Shown here in pieces: positions 11,074 through 21,135 of a stretch of DNA of 64,000 nucleotides (position 1 is the stretch's first letter; each line of letters starts with the position of its first letter). Position numbers and translations under genes: made by a program. The stretch is from positions 85,125,508 through 85,189,507 of the forward strand of contig CM072513.1 in NCBI GenBank assembly GCA_036898135.1. Direction: 5' to 3'. Source of the DNA: Oncomelania hupensis. Lineage: Eukaryota > Mollusca > Gastropoda > Littorinimorpha > Pomatiopsidae. A model generated the notes under the pieces. It had not been told where the DNA came from. It searched no databases and saw only the letters and a program-made list of their open reading frames with translations.

Positions 11074-11092
11074 CTCAAGAGGAGGGGCGTAA
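11074..11092 (+). promoter_or_regulatory. polypurine tract
   Basis: AAGAGGAGGGG lies directly before the 3' LTR, where plus-strand DNA synthesis is primed in LTR elements. Confidence 0.8.
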
Positions 11093-12585
11093 TGTCGCGA
11101 AACGAAACGCTCGCGAGTATTTTTATTTTTCCAAGTGCAAATTGTTTTATAGAGTGCCTGTGCTAGATTTAGAAATATGACGTCAATTTTGCTGCGTGTC
11201 AATCGCCTTTTTGTGTATTCCTGGAAAAGAATAAAATGGACGATTTTTATCGATGATTCTTTTGTGTGAAAGATTGTGATTAATGCCAATAATAAAATTT
11301 GAGGAAAAGCAAAGAGGTTGTGAGCTATTAATTTTACAAAATATAATATTTGAGGTGATAGGTCATTTGTTTGCGTTGGGAAATTTTCATTGGTTGTTTT
11401 AATGATAAAAGTATGGTAACCTTAGTAAAATGAAACAGAGGCGAAATCGGTTAGGAAAACTGTCAATCAGTTGGGAAAGAGATCTAGACTGGACAGGGAG
11501 GATTCTACCCAAGCTCCGAGGCAACTTATTCTGTGGGGTGCCAACGACAGTTTAGCTGGAGGCTGAATGGTGTCAGATGTGGTTGGGCCAGGAAGATAGT
11601 TGTTCCTCGACGTTTGATCAGCTTTAGCTGAATTCTGGCACCGTAGGGTAAATATTTAGATTTTTCTTCATTCAAGATGATTTCCCAAGAAGATTGATAC
11701 GTGTGATGATTTGTTCATTGAATATATGTATTTTTCAGAGGAGAAAAATAGTTTGTTCATTGAATGCATTTGTTTTTCAGAGTAGTGAGATAGGTTGTTC
11801 ATTGAATGCATTTGTTTCCAGAGGAGAAAAATAGTTTGTTTGTTTGAATGCATTTCTTTTCCAGAGAAAGATAGTTGGTTCGTCTGAATGCAGTTGGTTT
11901 TCAGGGGACTGATGTGTTGATTAATCGTAACATGTTTTTCCAAGCAGAGCCGGACCTGGAGGAGTTTAAGTTTGTATGAAAATAATTTTCATGCAAATAT
12001 CTAAGACTAGTTTTGTTCGGCAGGTGTTTTTATTCTGTGGTATGAATCGTCTTGGATCTACGTGACGATGTCATCTTTGAGACTGGCACTGGAATCTTCA
12101 CTGACGTCTTGCTTATGATCGGAGTGACTAATTCTACGATGGAACTGTACGTTAACGAGGGCTACAGAAGTCACTGGTGGGTCATGGACAGCCTTTAGAT
12201 CTAACGGCGACATCGACGTCAAGTTCCAGCTCCTATTAACTTTTCTACAACTCATCTAAAGACTGGTTTCTTCATTTGTTAACAACGATTTCAACGAGGA
12301 CGAAAATAGAAAGCTAAGTAAAAATAATTGAAAGCAAAACATTTTCGGTAACCACGACGGAAAAAGTATCGCCAAATTATCGTTCCGATTTCGAAGAAAA
12401 AATGAACGGAATATAATAAAATAATCGAACTTGGAAAAACGTGTTATGTGTTTGTGAAGTGTTGGAAGTAAATGGTGTACCTTAGGTTTTTTTATTGAAA
12501 TAAAACCATGTTCTGGGGTAAGTCATGAAAGTCAAGGTAGTCCTTCATCAGTAGTGATCACCCAGTAACACCCAGGTTTGCGACA
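11093..12585 (+). repeat. 3' LTR of Ty3/Gypsy retrotransposon
   Basis: This is a 1493-bp copy of 5643-7135 at a constant offset of 5450. No mismatch was found by eye. It ends TTTGCGACA, followed by the CACAG target duplication. Confidence 0.95.
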
Positions 12586-12590
12586 CACAG
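12586..12590 (+). other. 5-bp target-site duplication, right copy (Gypsy)
   Basis: CACAG matches 5638-5642. Confidence 0.92.
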
Positions 12591-13476
12591 TTTTATGACA
12601 GTACGTCCACAGAGGGTAAGGATTGGCACTACCATGTCCTCCATACTGATGACTAACACTGGGGCTCCTCAGGGATGCGTGCTATCCCCAGTCCTGTTCA
12701 CCATCTACACTGCCGACTGTCGCTCAACAGACCCCAGCAACATCCAGGTCAAGTTTGCCGACGACACATCCCTTTCAGGATTGGTGAACACCGACGAGAC
12801 GGCATACAGGTTGGGCGTGGACGGGTTGGTGGAGTGGTGCGACAGGAACTACCTGGAGCTCAACGTTGCCAAGACGGAGGAGATGGTGATTGATTTCCGC
12901 CTCAAGTCCAGTACCATCAAGCCACTCACCATCAAGGGCGAAGCAGTCCGGATAGTTGACAGATACAAGTACCTTGGCACAGTGATTGACAACAAGCTAA
13001 ACTGGTCTGCAAACGTGGACGCCTGCTGCAAGAAGGCAAACCAAAGACTCTTTTTCCTTCGCAAGCTCAGACAGTTCAGGGTCAATAGCACAATCCTGCA
13101 ACTATTCTATCAGTCAGTGATGGAGAGCATACTGTTGTTCAATCAACTATGCTACTACAACTCCACCAAGCTGGCAGATAGAGAGAGGATGGACAAAGTC
13201 ACTTCAGCAGCAGCTAAAGTGATAGGGAAGGAGGTTAGACCCCTGGCGGAGACCTACAGCAGGGTGGCGCTGAGGAAGATCAGCAAGATTCAAGCGGATG
13301 TGTCTCACCCGCTGCATGAAACTGTTGCTGGGTGTATGTCGAGGCGCAACACAGGGCGCTTAATCTCCCTGTGGGCCCGAACCTCTCGATTTAGTGACTC
13401 CTTCCTCCCCATGGCTATCCGCCTGGCCAACAGTGCCCCACGACAAGGAGGCTGGGGATTGGCTCATAGGCTGTGA
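12591..13476 (+). pseudogene. CR1/Jockey-superfamily LINE reverse transcriptase, second segment
   Basis: The frame broken at 5642 resumes here without loss. It encodes RT motif B (TGAPQGCVLSPVLF), catalytic motif C (FADDTSL), the YKYLGTVID block and the thumb/C-terminal region ending SFLPMAIRLANSAP and a TGA stop. The C-terminal half is intact and of normal length. The only defects in this element are its 5' truncation and the Gypsy insertion. Confidence 0.88.
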
Positions 13477-14031
13477 CTTGCTCAGTAGGTCAGCAGACTG
13501 TTCATCCAAACCAAGTCTTTCATCAACAAAGACAGTGGGCAAGAAATCAGGCTATGTACATGTGTGTGTGTGTGTGTGTAGGTGTGTGTGTGTGTGTGTG
13601 TGTGTGTGAAATAATATCTTATTTTATAATGTAGTCTAAGGCATGCATTATTCTATTATATTTTATAATTATTGTTAGTTTGAGTGACATGTAATGCATA
13701 TGTGTGTGTGTATATATATAAGTGTATGGGTGTATATATGTGTATGTATATGGATGTATATATGTGTATATGTATGTATAGATATCTATAAATATGTGAA
13801 AGTTTGTGTGTGTGATAGTGCGCGTGTGCTTGTGTGTTGGTGTGTGGGTGTGTGATAACGTTATGATCTTAATCACTGTACATATCATCATCATCATAAT
13901 TATTTATTTTCAGTTTAGTGTGTGTTTTTTATTGTTTGAGATTTTATATGCAGATGGACACTGCAATAAGAATTTCCTTGCAGGTACATGTATTTGTGGG
14001 GACAATAAAGAGTCTGTATTCTGTATTCTGT
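13477..14031 (+). mobile_element. 3' UTR and tail of the CR1/Jockey-like LINE
   Basis: Non-coding tail with (TG)n at 13561-13608 and TATG/TGTA-rich repeats at 13700-13860. It ends in AATAAAG followed by tandem TGTATTC units (14011-14031). Tails of short tandem repeats rather than poly(A) are typical of CR1-type LINEs. The AAA at 5053-5055 and 14032-14034 is either a 3-bp duplication or microhomology. Confidence 0.75.
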
Positions 14032-14679
14032 AAAGTCCAAGGCCAATCCCTCAACACAGTGCATAGATTCAAATATTTAGGAGCCATTGTATCAGACAAT
14101 GGGTCCCGACAGGAAGTCCTCTCCAGGATCGAACAAAATAACTGCTGCCCTGACAAGGTTGAAGCCCATTTGGAAAGACAGGACCATCAGTCTACATTCC
14201 AAAGTAAGACTGCTGCGCTCCCTTGTCATCTCCATCTTCCTATATGCTTGCGAAGCATGGACCCTCACAGCAGATCTACAACGAAGAATACAAAGCATGG
14301 AGGTGAGGTGCTACAGAAGACTTCTGGGCATTTCCTAAACCCAACACATCACCAACGACGAAGTCCGACAGACCATCACACAAGCCATTGGACAACACGA
14401 TGACCTGCTCACAGTGGTGAAGAAACGGAAACTCCGATGGTATGGCCACGTCACCAGATCATCAGGCCTTGCCAAAACCATTCTGCAAGGCACAGTGCAA
14501 GGAGGTAGAAGAAGAGAGAGACCAAAAGAGAGGTGGGAGTACAACATTCGAGAATGGACTGGTTTGACACTGGGCGAAGCCATCAGGGCTTCTGAGGACA
14601 GAGAAAGATGGAGTATACTGGTTAAACGATCATCTGTGGTGCCCCTACGACCTCCGAGTTACGGGACAGGATAGAATAG
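14032..14679 (+). pseudogene. RTE-like LINE, second segment with 3' end
   Basis: This continues the RTE frame broken at 5055. It encodes the post-RT region (KYLGAIVSDNGSRQEVLSRI...) and the C-terminal block RKLRWYGHVTRSSGLAKTIL through VVPLRP, ending ACGGGACAGGATAG. A small insertion near 14132 shifts the frame, and a TAT-to-TAA change near 14336 adds a stop, so the copy is dead. The 12-bp duplication GTGTTTTGTTGA follows at 14680-14691. Confidence 0.88.
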
Positions 14680-14691
14680 GTGTTTTGTTGA
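14680..14691 (+). other. target-site duplication, right copy (RTE in DR1)
   Basis: Exact repeat of 4131-4142. Confidence 0.85.
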
Positions 14692-14968
14692 TATTTTATA
14701 ATGATGTTTATATTCTATTTTGTTTTTGTAAACGGGGGTTCGATAAATTAGAGTATAGCCTCAGCGTGCCCTGCGTGGGATGTCTTTATTGTAAAGTGAA
14801 TGTCTGGTGGAGTGCCTTTAGTGTTACCACCAGGGTTGTTTCAGCAGATCTTTTATACGGATCAGGGGTGATCCTCTTTCAACCAAGTTGTGGTCTTGAT
14901 TTTGTGGTCCTGATTCGGCTCTTTGTAGTCCGCTGGACCCTGTAAGCAATGAATAACTAACTAAATAT
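14692..14968 (+). repeat. dispersed repeat DR1, copy A, 3' part
   Basis: This continues DR1 from 4142. It contains TTTATTGTAAAGTGA, the GTCCTGATTCGG block and AGTCCGCTGGACCCTGTAAG, then a tail of TAACTAACTAA. The same 3' end occurs at 35907, 37280, 37385, 43021 and 63872. Confidence 0.8.
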
Positions 14969-15303
14969 TCGTTTAAAAAAAGAAAAGAAAAAAGAAAAGA
15001 GCTTCCTTGTGTAGCCACTCTGTAAGCAGATTGAAATGATATGAATATAATATGGCAGAATAACGCGGCAAGGACTTTCTAAATAAATCCCTAGTCAAAA
15101 GTCAACAGGTGTGAAGTGTGTCATGACGCCTTTTGTCTATGGATCAGCGCCGCCTCTTCAAGTGGTACTTGAAGTAGCAGAGTGCTATAAGTACATCAGA
15201 CCGCGCTGGGCATGCTATCGTATCTTTGATTTTAGCAGCGTATGAAGATCACACTTTAACACGATAATGGAACTGTTTCAATTTTTAACAAAAATTATAA
15301 AAT
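14969..15303. other. unassigned non-coding sequence
   Basis: No gene or element recognised. Confidence 0.35.
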
Positions 15304-15306
15304 AAG

Positions 15307-15390
<84 letters not shown>

Positions 15391-15398
15391 TATTATTA

Positions 15399-15461
<63 letters not shown>

Positions 15462-15462
15462 G
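15304..15462 (+). repeat. (ATT)n microsatellite
   Basis: About 155 bp of ATT with two slips to ATTT. Confidence 0.95.
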
Positions 15463-15950
15463 TGCGACTTCAATATGTAAAATCATCTCCTCTGTACACA
15501 TCGACCGTTTTGGTTATTCCTCTGCCTTCCAGACATACCCGCTTTCAATTAGAAGTTTGCAAAGGGTGCTTCGTACCATGACTTAGGTTGTCCTATATGC
15601 TTGTTTGTTAATTAGTTCCTCTGATGCCAATTAAAGAAGTCATTTTTAACAATAAATATTCTTTTATAATTTTCACCTTTTTTGACCAACTTTGAATACT
15701 TTGAGACGGGGATAATACGTTTGTTTTTCGGCCCATAAGACTATTGTTCCAAGAGTTCACATTGGAAAAGATTACGGATAAGAGCATATTTCTTCTCGCC
15801 AAGAACTAAAGAGCTCTCCCATCCCCTCCCCAACCTCCTTGCCTTCACCCCCACCCACCCACCCACCCACCCCAAAAAAAAGAAAACAACCAAAAAAAAA
15901 AAATAAACAACAACAGCAACATTTTGGTTTTATATATATCAGTTCTATCC

Positions 15951-15952
<2 letters not shown>
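15463..15952. other. unassigned sequence with CCCA/CACC-rich tract
   Basis: There is no gene signature. 15847-15872 is an ACCC-rich run followed by A-rich sequence. Confidence 0.35.
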
Positions 15953-16022
<70 letters not shown>

Positions 16023-16245
16023 CCTGTGTGTGCGTATGCGTGTGTGCGTGTTGTTTGTGGCGAGGTATGAGCAAGAACGGCAGGTCTTGTGTATTTGGTG
16101 TTATGTGTTTTTTAAATAATGTATCGGTATTGGTTGTGTAATTTGTACATTTTAACGTTGATGCTCTCTACGCAAAATTCCTTACTTCATGTACCAATGA
16201 AGATGAAGATTTGTTGGTTGGAACTGAATTGAGAGAGGGAGAGGC

Positions 16246-16282
<37 letters not shown>

Positions 16283-16306
16283 CAGAGACAGAGAGAGAGA
16301 CAGACA
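15953..16306 (+). repeat. (GA)n microsatellites
   Basis: A pure GA run at 15953-16020 and an imperfect one at 16209-16306, separated by unassigned sequence. Confidence 0.92.
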
Positions 16307-16887
16307 TAACTCAACTCTGAACCGGACATAGATTTTGACAAAGAAAGAAAATTGAGGTAATGGTGAGGCAGGCGATGGTGACGGATGGACCCTACAGAAA
16401 CATCAGACAAGTGTTGGTGAAAGTACTCACACAAACACGGACCGCACTCCCAAAACATTAAACACTCGTCCACTAGTCGCCATCACGTCATATTGTCCCC
16501 TCGCACGTCAAGTAGATGATGTCATTTCGGAAGTTGGCGTTCCAGACAAAAAGAATACTCTCCCCTGCTTGAGTCCAAGACTTCCGGTCCTGCGCACTCA
16601 CCTCGCCAGGCATCAAAGCGAGGCTGTTTCTTCTGGTAATATTTTGTCACCCACTTTGGGCTAGGGCTTGATGGAAGCTACTTTCCAGATTTTAAAAAAC
16701 ACTTCCTTACGATTCTTCTTTTTTTCTTTCTTTCCTTCTTTTTGTTTCTTCTTCGTCTTCAGTCAGCAGTTCGTTCACTTCATCTCCTTTTCAGGATCGT
16801 GCACAATGAGTCTCTGACCAGTACACAATATTTGCTGGAATTGTGTCTTCATGTTTCTTAATTTGTGTTCTTCCTCTGATCACAACA
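16307..16887. other. unassigned non-coding sequence
   Basis: Includes a CT/TTC-rich stretch at 16705-16760. No gene seen. Confidence 0.35.
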
Positions 16888-17826
16888 GTTGCAATGCTAT
16901 AATAGTGGGTATTGTGATAACTACACTTCCAATGCTATAATAGTGGGTGTTGTGATAATTACACTTGTAATGCTATAATAGTGGGTATTGTGATAATTAC
17001 ACTTGCAATGCTATAATAGTGGGTATTGTGATAATTACACTTGTAATGCTATAATAGTGGGTATTGTGATAATTACACTTGTAATGCTATAATAGTGGGT
17101 ATTGTGATAATTACATTTGCAATGGCATAATAGTGGGTATTGTGATAATTACACTTGCAATGCTATAATAGTGGGTATTGTGATAACTACACTTGTAATG
17201 CTATAATAGTGGGTATTGTGATAACTACACTTGTAATGCTATAATAGTGGGTATTGTAATAACTACACTTGCAATGCTATAATAGTGGGTATTGTGATAA
17301 CTACACTTGCAATGCTATAATAGTGGCTATTGTGATAACTACACTTGTAATGCTATAATAGTGGGTATTGTGATAACTACACTTGTAATGCAATAAAAGT
17401 GGGTATTGTGATAACTACACTTGCAATGCTATAATAGTGGGTATTGTAAGCAATGCTATAATAGTGGGTATTGTGATAACTACACTTGCAATGCTATAAT
17501 AGTGGGTATTGTGATAACTACACTTGCAATGCTATAATAGTGGGTATTGGGATAATTACACTTGTAATGCTATAATAGTGGGTATTGTGATAAATACACT
17601 TGCAATGCTATAATAGTGGGTATTGTGATAATTACACTTGTAATGCTATAATAGTGGGTATTGTGATAATTACACTTGCAATGCTATAATAGTGGATATT
17701 GTGATAACTACACTTGTAATGCTATAATAGTGGGTATTGTGATAACTACACTTGCAATGCTATAATAGTGGGTATTGTGATAATTACACTTGTAATGCTA
17801 TAATAGTGGGTATTGTGATAACTACA
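16888..17826 (+). repeat. 38-bp minisatellite, about 24 copies
   Basis: The core AATGCTATAATAGTGGGTAT is followed by TGTGATAA(C/T)TACACTTG(C/T). The period is 38 bp, with one shortened unit near 17450. Units differ mainly at two positions (ATTAC/ACTAC and TGCAA/TGTAA), and the variants are interspersed. Confidence 0.95.
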
Positions 17827-17895
17827 AAGTCAGCTGTGGTAACAAATGCACAAATGCAGCTTTCTTTCCTCTCTCTCCAAACCCTTCCGCCCTAT

Positions 17896-17945
17896 CATCA
17901 TCATCATTATTATCATAATCGTCTGCCTCCTCTTCGTCGTGGTGG

Positions 17946-18014
<69 letters not shown>

Positions 18015-18405
18015 ACACATCATCATCATCATCATCGTCGTCGTCGTCATCATCATCGTCGTCGTCGTGGATGCAGTCATCATCATTATCATTATCAGCA
18101 ACATCGTCGTCGTCTTCATTATCAACGTTGTCGTCGTCATCATCATCATCGTCTTGGAAGCGTCATCATCATCATCATCATCATCATTATCATCATCATC
18201 ATCATAATCATAATATGTCGTCGTCGTTGTCTTCATCATTATTATCGTCGACCGGATCATCATCATCATCTTCTTCTTCTTCTTCTCCTTCATCATCATC
18301 ATTATCATCGTCGTCGTCGTTGTCATCGTCGTACTGCTCACCATGATGATGATCATCATCATCAGCATATCATCATCATCATTATCATCATCATCGTCGA
18401 TGTGC
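17896..18405 (+). repeat. (CAT)n / (CGT)n trinucleotide tract
   Basis: A long CAT run at 17947-18014 with CGT/CGTCGT interruptions to 18405. It would encode poly-His, poly-Ser or poly-Ile depending on frame. Open frames here reflect composition and are not genes. Confidence 0.92.
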
Positions 18406-18587
18406 ACCATCATCTTTTCTCAAGCCTCCAATCTTTTGCCATGGAAATCCAAACGTTCCACACATTTTACACCCAGCAAGTCGTACCATAGGGTCGAGTC
18501 ACGATCCTTGCCCGGCAACAAAAAGTCTAAAAATAGATTTCCGAGCTCAAATGCCTACTTCCGGTGACAAGGCAATGACCGTCGTAA

Positions 18588-18879
18588 ATGCCGACGAAGC
18601 ACTGCATCTGGGGAAAATGCAACAGTGATTCAAGGTACACACACAAGGATTACATGCAGGGGAGTGACTTTCTTCACCATTCCAGATCTACTGGCTGACC
18701 CAAACAAACACAAACGGTGTATTTATTTATGTGGATGGGCAGATTTGACGACCAAATCAACGCACGATCCGAGCAAAGCAAGACGGCTAAGATTCATCTG
18801 TTCGAAGCATTTTGTGGGAGGGATCGGACCAACAGAACTGAATCCAGACCCTTTGTCAGCAAGTTATACACAAGAGCAG
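18588..18879 (+). pseudogene. THAP zinc-finger domain exon with +1 frameshift
   Basis: The ATG at 18588 opens a frame with C-x4-C (C6 and C11, in KHCIWGKCNSDSRY). After a run of four Gs at 18659-18662 the homology continues one base out of frame with GVTFFTIP..., then the C-x2-H pair ICSKHFVGG (18811-18837) and a TELNPDPLSA block. This C2CH arrangement is the THAP DNA-binding fold, found in transposases and host regulators. One extra G explains the break. A 25-nt intron (18635-18659) would also restore phase but is implausibly short. The exon can end at a donor CAG|GTGTGT (18879/18880). The promoter region has an ETS-like ACTTCCGGT at 18556. Confidence 0.72.
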
Positions 18880-19042
18880 GTGTGTAATAAAAGATTTGAC
18901 GACCAAATCAACGCACGATCCGAGCAAAGCAAGACGGCTAAGATTCATCTGTTCGAAGCATTTTGTGGGAGGGATCGGACCAACAGAACTGAATCCAGAC
19001 CCTTTGTCAGCAAGTTATACACAAGAGCAGGTGTGTAATAAA
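18741..19042 (+). repeat. 151-bp tandem duplication over the THAP exon
   Basis: 18741-18891 is repeated at 18892-19042 with essentially no difference. It duplicates the second half of the THAP domain and its splice donor. Because 151 is not a multiple of three, the second copy reads out of frame. Confidence 0.93.
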
Positions 19043-20299
19043 TAATCGCAAAGATTTAGAAGTTTATAAACTGGAGAAATACTATAGATTCTCAATATTC
19101 AGTCCCTATACTACTACTACATGTTTTTAATTAGGTACTACTAGTACTAGTCTAAAGTAGGCCTATTTGTTTATTTACTAATTTAGTGTATAAACTCAAG
19201 CTGATAGTGATACTGCTGCTAGTACTAGTAGACGTGGTACACTCACCTTCCCACTATTCATTCTAAAATCAGGCATTCACCTAATCACTATTGTTGTTGA
19301 CAGTCTTCAACTGCTTTTTTTCTCTCTTGGCAACATGTAACTAGTAACTTAAGTAAGACCTTTTCAAAACAGCAGTTTTGGGTACTCGCAGTTTTGCATC
19401 ATTTCAGATTTCTGGTGTTCTATTTACTATTCACTATTGGCTGGCATTGGTAAATGTATAAGAATTAGAATAAAACAAGTTTATAAAAGCCAACCATTTA
19501 TTTACTTTTTCAAATTTTATTAAAATTGAAATATTCAAACTTGTTATTTAAAACTTTAACAAGATTAGCTTAAATTACAATTCTTAAATGGTTAACACGT
19601 TTAGGCCTGCAATACCTAGCTACATCTTGGTTATTATTACAATATTATTATCATTGTTATTTTATAATTACTATTATTATTATGAGACTTCATTAGGTTT
19701 CTTTTACTAGATGAACTGATTAAGTATATGTGTTTACTGATTACTATGTGTTCCAAAACATTACATTTTTACTAAAGATTGTTAAGTAAACAAATTAATA
19801 ATTACTGTTTGCATCATATTATATAACCAGTTACTGTACATAAATCATATTCATAGTAATTAGTACTACTGTCAGTAACATTTTTCACTGATTTGATTTT
19901 ATCAGCTTGTTAGGGTAAATTAATTAATAAATATATTTATAACAATATAAGTCATGAATGAATGTTTTGGGGCATGAATAGATTTTATTTATTTTCATTG
20001 CCAACATTTTAAAAGCACATGGCTAAAATTACATTTCACTTTTAGTAAGATTACCTGAAATGGAAAGAGTAAGCATGTGTTGCTTATATTGTTATAATTG
20101 ATGATCTATTCATTATAATTTTTTAAAATGTAAACCATTTGCCAATAACCTGTATTTCAACTATTTGGCATTGTGGAAATACAGTATATGCATGTAGTGA
20201 GGAAATAATGGGAATTCCACAAGGTAGTTTGCAGGCTCTAGTTCTTTAAAAAAAAAATCACTGATAATCTTATATTTATTATTTATGTTGTGCACACAG
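19043..20299 (+). other. AT-rich putative intron of the THAP gene
   Basis: There is no coding signal. AT-rich sequence lies between the donor at 18880 (or its duplicate near 19031) and the acceptor at 20298-20299. Confidence 0.4.
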
Positions 20300-20410
20300 A
20301 TTGAGAAAGCAGTCAAAGCAGCCAGAATAAACAAGAGACGGAGAGCATCGCCTGACAATGTTCGTCACTGCAAGAAATCAAAACTAGCAGAGGCAGAAGA
20401 TAACATGTAG
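20300..20410 (+). CDS. putative last exon of the THAP gene
   Basis: After an acceptor TGCACACAG, the phase-0 frame encodes IEKAVKAARINKRRRASPDN and continues to a TAG at 20408. It is a basic, Lys/Arg-rich tail with a possible nuclear localisation motif. AATAAA follows at 20412-20417. The phase fits the donor at 18879. No DDE or other catalytic residues are present, so the gene as seen is only a short THAP protein. The link to the upstream exon is inferred from splice phase and proximity. Confidence 0.5.
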   Translation: MEKAVKAARINKRRRASPDNVRHCKKSKLAEAEDNM

Positions 20411-20411
20411 A

Positions 20412-20417
20412 AATAAA
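20412..20417 (+). terminator. polyadenylation signal AATAAA
   Basis: Two bases after the stop of the putative last THAP exon. Confidence 0.5.
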
Positions 20418-21118
20418 CTTTTGGTGGTCAATGTTGTACCCTCGTAGTTAGTTTCCAGCTAAAATATTATGCTGTAAAATGTTCTTATAATTCATCTTTT
20501 TAGGTAAGGTAATATAATTTGTGTGCAATGAAAAATTAATAAAAAGCTGGTAAATTTATTTCAGATTTGTCTTACTGAGTGGTTGGTTTTTGTTTTCTGA
20601 CTATGCTTACATGTATGAAAAACACTGATTTTCAGCGTCAACAAGTATTACTCAATTTGCAACACAGATAAAATAACACACAAGACATGGACAAAGATGT
20701 CAACCCTAAAACACTGAAAAGTATAACATTATTAAAAGATTTTATTAAATTGATGCAAAATAAATAGCTGTTAACCACAGGCATATGATATATGTCAGTC
20801 AAAATGCAGAAAATCAGTCATTCATGGGAAATGCCTAAGGCAGGTATGAGTATTTTTTTAATGAATGACAAAATACCACTCTTTCTTTCCGTAAATAATT
20901 GCACTTAGAAATTATTTAGACAGAAAGAACTGTAAGTTGTTAAATTCATGCCTCTGATTCTGAATTAAAATATATCACTCATTCTGTAACTAAATGACAA
21001 TCGTCTGTACGCGGGCAAATGCCGTGAAATTTCATAAGGTATAGTTATGTTATGTTATTAGTTTATAGTCCCCTCTCTTCCCAATAAGGATTTTCAGAGA
21101 GGAGACTCCTTCTAGGTA
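20418..21118. other. unassigned part of the candidate DNA transposon
   Basis: AT-rich sequence without a recognisable frame on either strand. Confidence 0.35.
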
Positions 21119-21129
21119 TAGTGTTCTTT
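21119..21129 (+). other. 11-bp target-site duplication, left copy (RTE-1)
   Basis: TAGTGTTCTTT is repeated at 24508-24518. The two copies bracket one RTE insertion with an inverted 5' end. Confidence 0.85.
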
Positions 21130-21135
21130 CCTATC

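Larger units (their letters stand above)
5643..12585 (+). mobile_element. Ty3/Gypsy retrotransposon, Gmr1-like domain order, internally deleted
   Basis: Complete LTR-to-LTR insertion of 6943 bp with identical 1493-bp LTRs, a 1150-bp leader, one gag-pol frame, a polypurine tract and a 5-bp target duplication (CACAG). Domain order is gag, protease, integrase zinc finger, then RT thumb and RNase H, ending just before the 3' LTR. Integrase upstream of RT is the order of Gmr1-like elements, unlike canonical Gypsy. The integrase DDE core and the RT fingers/palm are absent, so it cannot be autonomous. It sits inside the RT gene of a CR1/Jockey-like LINE. No envelope-like frame was seen. Confidence 0.93.

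Noticed and set aside
5643..12585. An endogenous retrovirus with an envelope gene
   Set aside because: The frame ends two codons after the RNase H region at the polypurine tract. No envelope-like frame exists between pol and the 3' LTR.
16888..17826. CRISPR-like array
   Set aside because: The repeats are contiguous without unique spacers and the window is eukaryotic.
17752..18413. Poly-His, poly-Ser and poly-Asp frames
   Set aside because: Trinucleotide repeat translation on both strands.
18635..18659. A 25-nt intron in the THAP exon
   Set aside because: It restores phase, but 25 nt is below normal intron size and the skipped bases continue a THAP-like sequence. An extra G explains the data better.
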